This document shows positions 45,451-55,789 of a DNA stretch of 64,000 nt, one piece after another. The stretch is taken from assembly GCA_019054805.1 (NCBI GenBank), contig JAHQIY010000006.1, positions 5,208,001 to 5,272,000 on the forward strand, read 5' to 3'. Each line of letters begins with the position of its first letter. Positions within the stretch are counted from its first letter, which is position 1. The translations under genes and the position numbers were made by a program. Origin of the DNA: Brachionus manjavacas. Taxonomy: Eukaryota > Rotifera > Eurotatoria > Ploima > Brachionidae. The notes beneath the pieces are model-generated. The model was not told where the DNA came from. It made no database searches and worked only from the letters and a program-made list of their open reading frames with translations.

Positions 45451-47524
45451 ATCAAAATAGAGAAAAAAAAATTAGAGAAATTAATTAGAGTCAAGACAAG
45501 TTTAGAGAAATCATAAAATAGAGAAAGGAAAATTAGAGAATTTGTATAATAGAGAAAAAAAAATTATGGAAAAAAATATAGAGAAAAGCACAGACAATAT
45601 TTTTAATATAAATAAATAGCTTTTTTATTCATCTTGTTTAAATTCAACTAAAAATGAGCCAAATTAATTCTCCGCTTGTAAGTAGAATTAGATCTAAAAA
45701 AGATTATAAGCCTAGCAAAGAGAATTTAATAAAAAAAAACAAGAACTAAAATGCAATAAATTAATGTAAATGGTTTTGGAATTTTAGTTGATCAATTGTG
45801 CTCAGGTCAAAGTATGGTGACGAGTAATAATGACGATGAAAATCCGGATACAGTTTTTGCTGATATTGATTTTTCATTTTATAATATTTGTGAAAGAATG
45901 ATTGACTGTATGCAAAATTTGAAGATTAATATTTTAGACGAACATGATTGGAGTCTAAATATTTCCCAAAAAAGTGGCTATAAACTTTATTCAAATGGTT
46001 TTTGTTATGTTGTAGATAAACCAAAGAAAGAACTGGTACAAGAAGCGTCAAAGATTTATTGGCGTTGTGAGTTTTACAATGAATGTGGTGGACGAGGCGT
46101 GTCTAGTGGACTTAAACCACCTTTCAAGGAAACAAAAGTGCATAATCACATGCCAAAACCTGAGAGCAAAGAGTTTCTTGTAAGTAAACAAGAATTAAAA
46201 AAATGTGCATTAATGTCAAATGATGCACCAAGAGCACTAATAAGAGAATTTCAACTCAGCCAAAGTGATAATTGTATTGGAAATTGGCCAAACAAAAATG
46301 CGATAAGGCAGCAGATAATTCGGACAAGAAATGTGAATGCAAAGGGTAACCCTAAGTGCTTAGAAGATGTTGATATTCCCGAAGATTTAAGATTGACTTA
46401 TAAAAATTCTAAATTTTTTTATGGTGATTCTGGAAAGAATGACAAAAATAGAATAATATTTTTTACAACAGAGCAAAATATAAAACTTTTGAGCTCATAT
46501 CATGACTGGTACTGTGATGGTACGTTTGATATTTCACCAACTGTGTTTAAACAAGTTTATACTATTCATATAATCATTAGGGGCACTACTCTTCCAATGT
46601 TATACGCTTTTCTTCCGAATAAGAAGCAAATAACTTATAAAAAATTATTCAAGTTAGTAAGTGATTTGATTACAATCAACCCAAAATCTGTAAATTGTGA
46701 CTTTGAATTAGCTGCTATAAATGCTTTGAGGTTAGTATTTAAATCTAAAATCTATGGTTGTTTTTTTCACCTAACCTAGTCGTTCTGGCGACGTGTTCAA
46801 ACAAACCATTTAAAGATTTGGTTTAACGAAGATTTTAGGCAAACTTTTCGTCAAGTTCAGTCACTTGCTTTTGTTCCGTGTGAGGATATTGTAAAAGGCT
46901 TTGATTTAATTAAGAATAAAGCAGCTAAAAACTTTGTTTTTTAAATTATGTCGAGAACAATTATATTGGAGTTTTTAGAAACAAAAAACGTATGTCACCC
47001 CGTTTTCCAATAGATATTTGGAATTTACACGAGAGAGTTAAAAAAGACTTGCCTAGAACCAATAATAATGTTTAGTCTTGGCATTCCCGTATAAAAAGCG
47101 ATGCAAGACATAATCTTACAGTTAATAAAGTAGTTGAATTTTTCCGTTTAGAGCAAAGTAATATGGAATCAGATTTGTTGTTATTATTTTCAGGTAGTCA
47201 ATTAAAGTCAACAAGCAGTAAAGCACAAAAAAAAGAAGATAAAATAAAGCGCCAAGTTAATGAATATAAAACAGAAAATTTAGAGTTGTTCCTTACTGGA
47301 TTTTCAATTTTATTGATGGAATATTAATTAATTAATCAGTTTATCAGACTTTTTCTATTTTTTTTTCAATTAAAAATTTTGTAATTTTTTTTCGGTAAAT
47401 TTTTTTCTCTATTCATTTATTTTATCTCTAATAAAAATATTCTCTAATTAATTGACACATTTTTTTCTCTATAAATTTTTCTCTTATTTAGCTATTCTCT
47501 AAAAATTTATTTCTCTATTTTGAT
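45451..47524 (+). mobile_element. FLYWCH-type MULE DNA transposon (unit 2)
   Basis: Same insertion as unit 1 with better-kept tips: ATCAAAATAGAGAAA on the left and its reverse complement ending at 47524. Subterminal regions repeat TAGAGAAA-like words in both orientations. Confidence 0.8.
45654..47326 (+). pseudogene. FLYWCH-MULE transposase, multiply broken (unit 2)
   Basis: Same transposase as in unit 1 but more decayed: an extra A and a TAA near 45757 disrupt the start, a stop follows FFHL at 46777-46779, the middle is shortened, and a TAG replaces the glutamate of NNNVESWH near 47073. The FLYWCH-like domain and both catalytic acidic motifs remain readable in the open 327-codon part from 45796. 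Confidence 0.85.
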
Positions 47525-48123
47525 CGGTTACCAAACAATTTCATCAAGACAAATACTGCTCTTCACAAATAAAAAAACTTCTAAGCAAATATTTTTTGAA
47601 AATAAAATGACTGTGATTTGACGTTTTTAAAAAAAATTTCCGAATTTTTGGAGATTAAAAAACTCCAAAAATTGCTTGAAATTGGTTTTCCTTAAAATAT
47701 AAATTTATTTTTTATTTAAAATTTTATAAACAAAAAAATTGAGTTTTGTTGTGATTTGTGTTAAAAAAGTTTTTTGTTTGTAGGGAACAGTTTTTTAATT
47801 GTGGTGAACCATTTATCTCTTATTAATAATATAATTGAGAAATAAGTAGATAAACAATAAGTTTTTTTTGATGCATTTAACATCAAGAAAATATAAATTA
47901 ATTAAAAAAGATACAATATAATATTTTAAGACATAGGTTAAAATTATATAAGATATTTTATTCAGGCCCTCAGTACCCAAAAATTTAATAAAAATAAGAA
48001 CAAAATCAATTCATTACACGCTATAATAATAACATTATGATTTTTTGTAACAAATTAACAGTGAATATAACAAAATTGATGTTATTTGATCTCTTCAACC
48101 TTTTTAGAAATAAATTGATTTGA
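47525..48123. other. AT-rich array sequence, nothing recognised
   Basis: Equivalent of 33831-34430, ending at the TGATTTGA target copy (48116-48123) of the foldback MITE. Confidence 0.4.
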
Positions 48124-48189
48124 GGTTTTGTGAAGTTCAATCAGAGTTGGTCAAAAGTCAAACTTTAAAGTCAGAATCGTCAAAAGTCA

Positions 48190-48382
48190 AAGTCAAAGTC
48201 TGACTTTGACTTGAGTTCAAAATTATTTCAAAGTCAAAGTCTGACTTTGACTTGAGTTCAAAATTATTTCAAAGTCAAAGTCTGACTTTGACTTGAGTTC
48301 AAAATTATGTCAAAGTCAAAGTCTGACTTTGACTTGAGTTCAAAATTATTTCAAAGTCAAAGACTTGAGTTCAAAATTTTTT
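48190..48382. repeat. Short tandem array, about 41-bp unit
   Basis: Between four and five copies of a unit with AAGTCAAAGTCTGACTTTGA, itself a near-perfect palindrome, followed by CTTGAGTTCAAAATTATTT. Confidence 0.85.
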
Positions 48383-48596
48383 TTCTTCTTTTTTTTTTTT
48401 TTTTAATTTTTAAATTTAATTTTTTTAATTAAAAAACTATTTTTTTTTAATTAAAAATATATTAAATTAACTTAGATTTTTTTTTTTTAATTTTTTGTTG
48501 GCAGCCCGTTTATTTTAGAAAAAATAAAAATAAAAATATTTGGTGGGACTTTTGAAAAAAAAAAAAGTCTTGACTTGAACTTTTAAACAACTCTGG

Positions 48597-50490
48597 TCCA
48601 GACTTGACTTCAAAAAAATAAAATTTAAAGTCAAAGTCCAGACTTGACTTCAAAAAAATAAAATTTAAAGTCAAAGTCCAGACTTGACTTCAAAAAAATA
48701 AAATTTAAAGTCAAAGTCCAGACTTGACTTCAAAAAAATAAAATTTAAAGTCAAAGTCCAGACTTGACTTCAAAAAAATAAAATTTAAAGTCAAAGTCCA
48801 GACTTGACTTCAAAAAAATAAAATTTAAAGTCAAAGTTCAGACTTGACTTCAAAATAATAAAATTTAAAGTCAAAGTCCAGACTTGACTTCAAAAAATAA
48901 AATTTAAAGTCAAAGTCCAGACTTGACTTCAAAAAATAAAATTTAAAGTCAAAGTCCAGACTTGACTTCAAAAAATAAAATTTAAAGTCAAAGTCCAGAC
49001 TTGACTTCAAAAAAATAAAATTTAAAGTCAAAGTTCGGACTTGCTTCAAAATGAACAAAAATTAAAGTCAAAGTTCAGACTTGCTTCAAAAAATAAAATT
49101 TAAAGTCAAAGTTCAGACTTGACTTCAAAAAAATAAAATTTAAAGTCAAAGTTCAGACTTGACTTCAAAAAATAAAATTTAAAGTCAAAGTTCAGACTTG
49201 CTTCAAAATGAATAAAATTTAAAGTCAAAGTTCAGACTTGACTTCAAAAAAATAAAATTTAAAGTCAAAGTTCAGACTTGACTTCAAAAAAATAAAATTT
49301 AAAGTCAAAGTTCAGACTTGACTTCAAAAAAATAAAATTTAAAGTCAAAGTTCAGACTTGACTTCAAAAAAATAAAATTTAAAGTCAAAGTCCAGACTTG
49401 ACTTCAAAAAAATAAAATTTAAAGTCAAAGTCCAGACTTGACTTCAAAAAAATAAAATTTAAAGTCAAAGTTCAGACTTGACTTCAAAAAAATAAAATTT
49501 AAAGTCAAAGTTCAGACTTGACTTCAAAAAAATAAAATTTAAAGTCAAAGTTCAGACTTGACTTCAAAAAATAAAATTTAAAGTCAAAGTTCAGACTTGA
49601 CTTCAAAAAATAAAATTTAAAGTCAAAGTTCAGACTTGACTTCAAAAAAATAAAATTTAAAGTCAAAGTTCAGACTTGCTTCAAAATGAAAAAAAATTAA
49701 AGTCAAAGTTCAGACTTGACTTCAAAAATATAAAATTTAAAGTCAAAGTTCAGACTTGACTTCAAAAAAATAAAATTTAAAGTCAAAGTTCAGACTTGAC
49801 TTCAAAAAAATAAAATTTAAAGTCAAAGTTCAGACTTGACTTCAAAAAAATAAAATTTAAAGTCAAAGTTCAGACTTGACTTCAAAAAAATAAAATTTAA
49901 AGTCAAAGTCCAGACTTGACTTCAAAAAAATAAAATTTAAAGTCAAAGTTCAGACTTGACTTCAAAAAAATAAAATTTAAAGTCAAAGTCCAGACTTGAC
50001 TTCAAAAAAATAAAATTTAAAGTCAAAGTCCAGACTTGACTTCAAAAAATAAAATTTAAAGTCAAAGTCCAGACTTGACTTCAAAAAATAAAATTTAAAG
50101 TCAAAGTTCAGACTTGACTTCAAAAAAATAAAATTTAAAGTCAAAGTTCAGACTTGACTTCAAAAAATAAAATTTAAAGTCAAAGTCCAGACTTGACTTC
50201 AAAAAATAAAATTTAAAGTCAAAGTTCAGACTTGACTTCAAAAAAATAAAATTTAAAGTCAAAGTCCAGACTTGACTTCAAAAAAATAAAATTTAAAGTC
50301 AAAGTTCAGACTTGACTTCAAAAAAATAAAATTTAAAGTCAAAGTTCAGACTTGACTTCAAAAAAATAAAATTTAAAGTCAAAGTTCAGACTTGACTTCA
50401 AAAAAATAAAATTTAAAGTCAAAGTTCAGACTTGACTTCAAAAAAATAAAATTTAAAGTCAAAGTCCAGACTTGACTTTGACTTCATGAC
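48597..50490. repeat. Minisatellite array, 39-41-bp unit, roughly 45-50 copies
   Basis: Head-to-tail units reading CAGACTTGACTTC, AAAAAAATAAAATTTAAAG, TCAAAGTC (or TCAAAGTT). Variants are C/T in the AGTCC/AGTTC step, 6 or 7 A in the A run, and a few units with CTTGCTTCAAAATGAA. The variants are interspersed and in runs, which suggests repeated local expansion. Each unit carries the inverted pair AAGTC...GACTT. Confidence 0.95.
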
Positions 50491-51020
50491 TTTGACTTTT
50501 GACCATCACTGAGTTCAATACAGAAAAATAGAACAAAGTGTAAAAAAATGAATAACTTTTATTTTTTAAAGCTTAAAATTAGTTCTGTGAATACATCATA
50601 GTGCAACATTCAAAGTTGCATCAAATCTCAATCTCTGCTAATGATGCGCAAAATCTCTGCAAAATGCACTACACTTCATTAGATTGATATTTAATTTCTG
50701 CTAAACCCTGCAAATATAGCAGACCTTGATATTTGATGCAACTTTGAATGTTGCACTATGATGTATCCACATAACTAATTTTAAGCTTTTAAAAAAAAGG
50801 TTATTCAATTTTTTTTTATTTTTTTGTTCTTTTAATCATTTTTTTTCTGAATTTCACAAAACCATGATTTGAAATATGACAAATTGATTAGGAAAGAAAG
50901 CGATTTAATACTTAATTAATTATTTTGTTAGAATTGAACCAACAAATGACAAAATTATTATTATGATCACATTAAAGGATGTTCATTTAGACCTTAGCTC
51001 ATGCATTCAGTAGTATTGGT

Positions 51021-51296
51021 ATGAACATTCCTATTTTTAATAAAATCAAAAGAGGCACACAAAGAAAAACTAAATCAGCACTTGAAAATAAGCCATCAGA
51101 TGTTTCGCAGAACTTGGGAGTTGGTATTGAATCAGCTAAGGATGCAAATTCAAGTAATTTTCAACTAATTCAAGAAGAAACTCAAGGTTTCCATTCCATA
51201 AATGAAAATTTAGTGCAAAGGTGTGTTAAATGCAATTCCAAATTAGTTAAGAAAAGATATTTTTATTGTCCTAGTGGTTGGAGCAAAAAATCATAG
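51021..51296 (+). CDS. Unrecognised 91-residue protein with zinc-ribbon-like cysteines, copy 3
   Basis: Identical protein to the copy at 34949-35224: both observed base changes are silent. With so few changes this says little about selection. Basic N-terminal half, C-x2-C plus a later cysteine in the C-terminal half. Same possible origin as a MULE transposase tail. Function unknown. Confidence 0.4.
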   Translation: MNIPIFNKIKRGTQRKTKSALENKPSDVSQNLGVGIESAKDANSSNFQLIQEETQGFHSINENLVQRCVKCNSKLVKKRYFYCPSGWSKKS

Positions 51297-51337
51297 TATT
51301 TATCTGTGTTTTTTTTTTACACAGATATATACTATGA
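51291..51337. repeat. Hairpin, 19-bp arms (unit 3)
   Basis: Third copy of the inverted repeat, with arms 51291-51309 and 51319-51337. Confidence 0.85.
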
Positions 51338-51895
51338 TATTACCAAATTTTTCAATTTGTTATACAAAAATTATTTTTTTATTTAAATTGTGGAAAATTT
51401 TATTAAATTTGTTTTTGAAAAAGAGTCTTATTAACATTGGATATTTTTAAAATTAAAATTAGATACTAAATTCATTTATTTAGATGCGGTGTTAAATAGC
51501 AGCTTTTAATCAATTACCATTCAAAAGAAATATTGGTCTGTGTAAATAATGAATCAGCGACTGATAGAACTTCGGATCTATCCAAAGAGGATATCATAGT
51601 GATTATTATCTTTCCAAAAAAAATCTATATAGTCTGAAAAATAAAAAAGATAAATTATCAAGCAACTATTTATTAATAATTACAAGCAAAAAGAAGACTT
51701 TTTCAGATTTTGATGCTATTATTTATGTGAAAAAAAAATTAAAAAGCGTGAAAAAAAAAGAAAAATTTTTGATTTTAAACTTAAAAAATTTTATTTTATT
51801 AAAGTGAAACAAAGAAAAAATCAAACTGTAATTTAGGCAATAAATTGAAAAAAGAGAAAGCGTTAAATTAAATTTAAAATTTAAAATCAAATAAA
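51338..51895. other. 3' flank of chitin-binding gene copy 3
   Basis: Shared AT-rich block with minus-strand AATAAA signals near 51795. No other gene. Confidence 0.45.
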
Positions 51896-53512
51896 TCAAA
51901 AGCCATAACCACCATAATTATTATTGTTGTATGCAGGATAGGTTTGCGGAGGTTGAGTCTGAGGTGGATATGTTTGTGGTTGCATTGTTTGAACTGCTGG
52001 TTGAGTAAATTGATTTCCATAAGCACCGAATTGGTTTCCGTTGTTTCCATTTGAATTCTGATCAACACCACACAATGCTGGATTCAGATTACGATCCATG
52101 TTTGCTACATCGGCAGCTGAACTTGAGGAGCCAAATATTTGTTTGTTGCATTGGATTTTGCATGGCCATTCACATTGCTTGGTAGCATCGTTCCACCACA
52201 GATCGTAAGTACTTGAACCTTTGGCACACAAGAAATCTTTTCGAACACCTTTAACACATACATGGAAGACGTTACAATACTTTGAATTGGAAACAAATGA
52301 ACCATCACTGACACCTTGGCAAGGATTTTCACTGTCTGGAATCCTAAACAAATCATTTGAGTTGTCTTCAACAACTTGACCATTTCCACCATTTGATCCC
52401 TGGCCATAACTTCCAAAATTGTTGTTGTTGTTTCCACCGTTTGATCCCTGGCCATAACTTCCTAAATTGTTGTTGTTGTTTCCACCATTTGATCCCTGAC
52501 CATAACTTCCATTTTGTTGGTTATTGTTACTGCTTGGTTTTGGACAAGAGTCTAAAATTCTTTGAGCTTCAGTAGTGCTTTCACTTACTGAGCTGCCATC
52601 GAGCAAAATACCACCAGGACTTGTGCATTGTCTTCCAGTATCACACGGCCATTGACATTGGGCTTCTGGCTGAGCAACTGATTGAGATGTGCTGTGCAAC
52701 TTCCACCAAAGTCTATCGCCTGATTGCATTTTAGCACACAAAAATTCAAATTTATTCTTATCAAAACATCTGTAGTAAACGTTGCACCATTTGCTAGGGT
52801 AAAAACCATCTGGTTTGCCATTGCAAGAAAATTGTTCATTATCTCTCACATATTGCTTCCATGGTTCAACTTGTTCTACTTGTCCACTTGGTTGAAAATT
52901 ATTGTTTCCAAAATTGTTTTGATTTCCGTATTGATTTAATGGCTGGGTAAAAAACACTGGCTGAGTTGTTTGCGGCATAAAGTTTGTTTGTTGATAGTTG
53001 TAGTTGTTATTGTTACTATTTCCGTAGCCATTATTGTTTGTTTGTTGTTGATTTCCTTGATTGTTGGTTTGAGTCAATGGAGTGAAATAGTTGCCCGATG
53101 TACACCCTGACGGGTTTTTGCTGGCAAACTCGCATTTTTGAGTTGTTTCGTCATAGTAAAATCTCTCACCATTTTGAGCACAACCATAGGTTTTCTCTTG
53201 CTTGCCAAATACACAAGCATGATAAATGTCACAATATTGGTAATCTTTGTTTGGCCCAGTTGGTTTATTTGAACAATCAAAGCTTATTCCAGTTATGGTT
53301 TGTTCTTGTACTGTAGGCACAAATTGAGGCTGCTGGGGAACAACTGGCATTTGAGGCAGAGGATCTACAGCAGGTTGTGGTATGTTTCCATAAGCTCCTT
53401 GTCTAACTATTCTATTATTTTTCCACCACAAGTCTTGATGAGACTTTCCAGCCAAAGAAACAAATATTAAAGATAAGACTAAAATGTTCAATCTTTTATT
53501 AAACACTATCAT
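51896..53512 (-). CDS. Secreted chitin-binding protein, three CBM14 domains, copy 3
   Basis: 538 residues, one exon, same signal peptide and three six-cysteine chitin-binding domains. The linker repeat has the same number of units as copy 2 but a different mix of variants (GSYGQGSNGGNNNNNLG first, the F variant second). It also differs by silent changes near 52106 and 52130, so it is a separate genomic copy rather than a misplaced duplicate of copy 2. Conserved promoter block and polyA signals suggest it is active. Confidence 0.9.
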   Translation of the reverse strand: MIVFNKRLNILVLSLIFVSLAGKSHQDLWWKNNRIVRQGAYGNIPQPAVDPLPQMPVVPQQPQFVPTVQEQTITGISFDCSNKPTGPNKDYQYCDIYHACVFGKQEKTYGCAQNGERFYYDETTQKCEFASKNPSGCTSGNYFTPLTQTNNQGNQQQTNNNGYGNSNNNNYNYQQTNFMPQTTQPVFFTQPLNQYGNQNNFGNNNFQPSGQVEQVEPWKQYVRDNEQFSCNGKPDGFYPSKWCNVYYRCFDKNKFEFLCAKMQSGDRLWWKLHSTSQSVAQPEAQCQWPCDTGRQCTSPGGILLDGSSVSESTTEAQRILDSCPKPSSNNNQQNGSYGQGSNGGNNNNNLGSYGQGSNGGNNNNNFGSYGQGSNGGNGQVVEDNSNDLFRIPDSENPCQGVSDGSFVSNSKYCNVFHVCVKGVRKDFLCAKGSSTYDLWWNDATKQCEWPCKIQCNKQIFGSSSSAADVANMDRNLNPALCGVDQNSNGNNGNQFGAYGNQFTQPAVQTMQPQTYPPQTQPPQTYPAYNNNNYGGYGF

Positions 53513-53562
53513 TTTTAAATTGTTACTTTTTTTGATGATTTAGAAACAAGAAAAGCCTTGGG

Positions 53563-53570
53563 TTTAAATA
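53563..53570 (-). promoter_or_regulatory. TATA-like box, chitin-binding gene copy 3
   Basis: TATTTAAA on the minus strand about 50 bases before the ATG, as in the other two copies. Confidence 0.55.
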
Positions 53571-54509
53571 CTAGATTTCGGTAGGCTCATTAAACTCAAC
53601 AAATAACAAGTATTTGAATTGTTTAACAAATTTACCTACGTATTCTCACGATTTTCAAATTGCAATAATAACCAAGTTAAGTAGTTTGACAGTATTAAAA
53701 TGATATCATTTCGTAAATAATATTTAAATACAGAAATTTTTTATTTAATTTAAACTTTGCATAAATCAATCATTAGTATGCTCGTTTCTGAAATTTTTGT
53801 CAGATTTTAAAGGCTTAAAGAATCCAAAATTATTTATTTTTAAATTTAAAATATATTTGCTTGCTTTAGTTTTTACTTTAATTATTACAAAATAATTCAT
53901 TTAGAAGATAAACCAAAAATTTAAGACGCATTTTTTTCTTTTTATATTTTTTCTTTTTTTAAAACTATTTAGTAAAAAGATCTAAAGGTTTAAATTTTTG
54001 TGAAATTATAAATTAGAAGAATTTTTTTGTGAAATTTCTGTCAGTTTTATCATTTTAATTTTTCATTATGTCAAATTGATTGAAATTCAATATTTACATT
54101 ATTATTGTAGTAAGAGTCATATTAAATGGGCTTGAAGAATGCCATCTGCTAATTCTTTAATGAATAAATAAAAAATTCAATTAAATTGATTTCAACTAGG
54201 CAGAAATTGCACCCATTTAATTGAAAAAATCGAAGGATAAAAAGGATAGTTTATGTCGACACTGTCGGACACAAACAAAAACAAAGATGTAGACCAGGGA
54301 AATTTTGGAAAAAATTTTTGAATGATATGCTATACTTGATAGTTGTCCTGCAGAATAATGAATCAATTTGATTAGAAGAATTTTTTTCAAATTATTAGAA
54401 ATTATCAATTTTAAAAAATTATTAGAATAACAAATTTATTCTAATGCAATTGCATATTTCTGTCATTGAAGATTGTTTTATAAAATTTGTATTAAGTTTG
54501 ATATTAAAG
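53571..54509. other. Upstream region of copy 3 and right edge of the array
   Basis: Shared upstream block to 54163, then sequence matching 38359 onward to about 54410, then unique AT-rich DNA. No gene seen. Confidence 0.45.
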
Positions 54510-55320
54510 TTACATTAAGTTGACCCAAGTAAAGGTAACTAAACAATGCAAAATCTTAAGGAATTCCATGGTACCAAAAAAGAGAATATATAATGATCCA
54601 TCTAAGTACCGCCCAATAAGCGTTACTAGTTGTCTAGGCAAGATATTAGAACGCATTGTAAGAAATAAGTTATATCAGTATCTTGAAGAAAAAAGCTTGA
54701 TTTGTTTGCAACAATCAGGCTTTCGAACACATAGACGAACAGCTGATAATCTTGTTTTCATGACTCAAAAAATATCTGTAACTTTTAAAAAAAAAGTGTG
54801 CTCATTTTTTGACATTTCTCAAGCCTTTGATAAAACTTGGCACAATGGAATACTCTACAAAATGTCCCAATTAAAAGTACCACTCTATATATTGGAGTGA
54901 GTAAGAGATTTTCTCAATAATAGGAAGTTTTTTGTAAAAGTCAATGACTATTCTTCAACTCAGGGGTACCTCAAGGAGCTGTAATTAGTCCTCTCCTTTT
55001 TACAAAATTAATAAATGACATTCCAAAATTGAACTTAAAAAATAAAAGCTACTCTCTTCTTTTTGCCGATGATCTTGTTTCCTACTTTATATTTAAAAAG
55101 TATGGTAAAATTGTCATAGCAATAAATTGCTATTTGAAAAAATTGAAGCTTGGCTTGTAAAATGGAAAATGAAAATGGCCCCTTAAAAGTGTAGTCATAC
55201 AATTTTCTCCGGAAATCCAAGTAAAAGCCAATCTCTTACTTTAAAACTTTTTGGAAACTTTGTAGCTTTAATAACAAATTTAATAAGAATTTTATAAAAC
55301 CATCTTCAATGTCACCTTAG
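54510..55320 (+). pseudogene. Jockey-like LINE reverse transcriptase fragment
   Basis: Plus-strand RT core. An open part at 54520-54900 has the RT start SKYRPISVTSCLGKILERIV, then QQSGFRTHR and the first catalytic motif FFDISQAFDKTWHNG. After a stop and frame changes come FLNNRKFFVKV, TQGVPQGAVISPLLFTKLIN and the catalytic FADDLV near 55062-55080, then KWKMKMAP of the thumb in yet another frame. Endonuclease and 3' end are missing. It begins just past the right edge of the tandem array. Confidence 0.85.
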
Positions 55321-55335
55321 ATTTTTTTTTTAAGT

Positions 55336-55536
55336 CAGAGTTATGACTTGGACTTTTAGTGACTTTGACTTTAACCGGGCCGCGACAATTACTACATTGA
55401 ACGGTAAAAAGAGCATTCGGCCGCCGCATTAACTACAGAACGGCAAAAAATTCATGTTGTTCTGACTTTTTTTGTTCATAAATTTTAAGTCCTTGACTTG
55501 ACTTAACTTAAGACTTGTGACTTAGAAACAACTCTG
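55336..55536. mobile_element. Small hAT-like MITE, degraded
   Basis: Starts CAGAGTTATGACTTGGAC and ends AGAAACAACTCTG, whose complement is CAGAGTTGTTTCT. The tips match the termini of the 48142-50511 element and the interior repeats AAGTC/GACTT words. A matching 8-bp target duplication is not visible. Confidence 0.5.
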
Positions 55537-55789
55537 GAATTTTTCCAAAATGAGGATATGTTAAGAGTAGTGTTCAAAATTTCAACACTTTTTCCCTTTT
55601 TTTATAACTGGCAAAATTTGTCTAAAATCACCAAAAAGCACAATTTGGTTACAATAATTTAAAAAAAAAAGAAAAAAATTGGTGGTCAGACCGTACATTT
55701 GGTAAAAAATTTTGAAATTTAGTGAACCATCCTTGACATATGTGAACAATTCACGAATAAAAAAATTTTATTTTCGAATTCGTTTAAAA

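Larger units (their letters stand above)
48142..50511. mobile_element. hAT-like non-autonomous element containing a minisatellite
   Basis: 2370-bp insertion. The left end is CAGAGTTGGTCAAAAGTCAA and the right end, complemented, is CAGTGATGGTCAAAAGTCAA, so the termini are inverted repeats beginning CAG as in many hAT elements. It is flanked by the exact 8-bp direct repeat AGTTCAAT (48134-48141 and 50512-50519), the hAT target-duplication length. Unit 1 has the uninterrupted site (around 34442-34449), so this is a genuine insertion after the duplication. The first 455 bp end in CTTTTAAACAACTCTG (48596), itself like a terminal repeat, so the body may be a small MITE plus an expanded array. No transposase is encoded. 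Confidence 0.87.
48124..50864. mobile_element. Foldback MITE (unit 2), interrupted by the minisatellite element
   Basis: Same MITE as at 34431-34792, split after 18 bases of its left arm by the insertion at 48142-50511. The right arm here is a closer inverted match to the left arm than in unit 1 (GTTGCACTATGATGTATCC kept). TGATTTGA flanks both sides (48116-48123 and 50865-50872). Confidence 0.75.
35072..51143. repeat. Segmental tandem array, unit 2 (16,072 bp)
   Basis: Second copy. It is longer than unit 1 mainly because it carries a full SWIM-MULE plus a duplicated piece of it (about 1.4 kb extra, plus 0.6 kb of MULE interior lost in unit 1) and the 2.37-kb minisatellite element. It lacks about 485 bp present in unit 1 (27019-27504). 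Confidence 0.93.
51144..54410. repeat. Segmental tandem array, unit 3 (partial, about 3.3 kb)
   Basis: Third copy, carrying the end of the 91-codon frame, the hairpin, the chitin-binding gene and its upstream region. Similarity to unit 2 continues past the site where units 1 and 2 carry MULE sequence (54164, matching 38359) and fades at about 54405-54415. At that site unit 3 has no MULE fragment, so it keeps the older arrangement. Confidence 0.9.

Noticed and set aside
48831-49058. Minus-strand open frame with repeated FKFYFLKSSLDFD peptide
   Set aside because: It is only the translation of the minisatellite where unit length happens to stay in frame; it breaks as soon as the unit length varies.
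48597-50490. Possible CRISPR array
   Set aside because: Units are contiguous with no unique spacers, and the context is a eukaryotic genome; it is a minisatellite.
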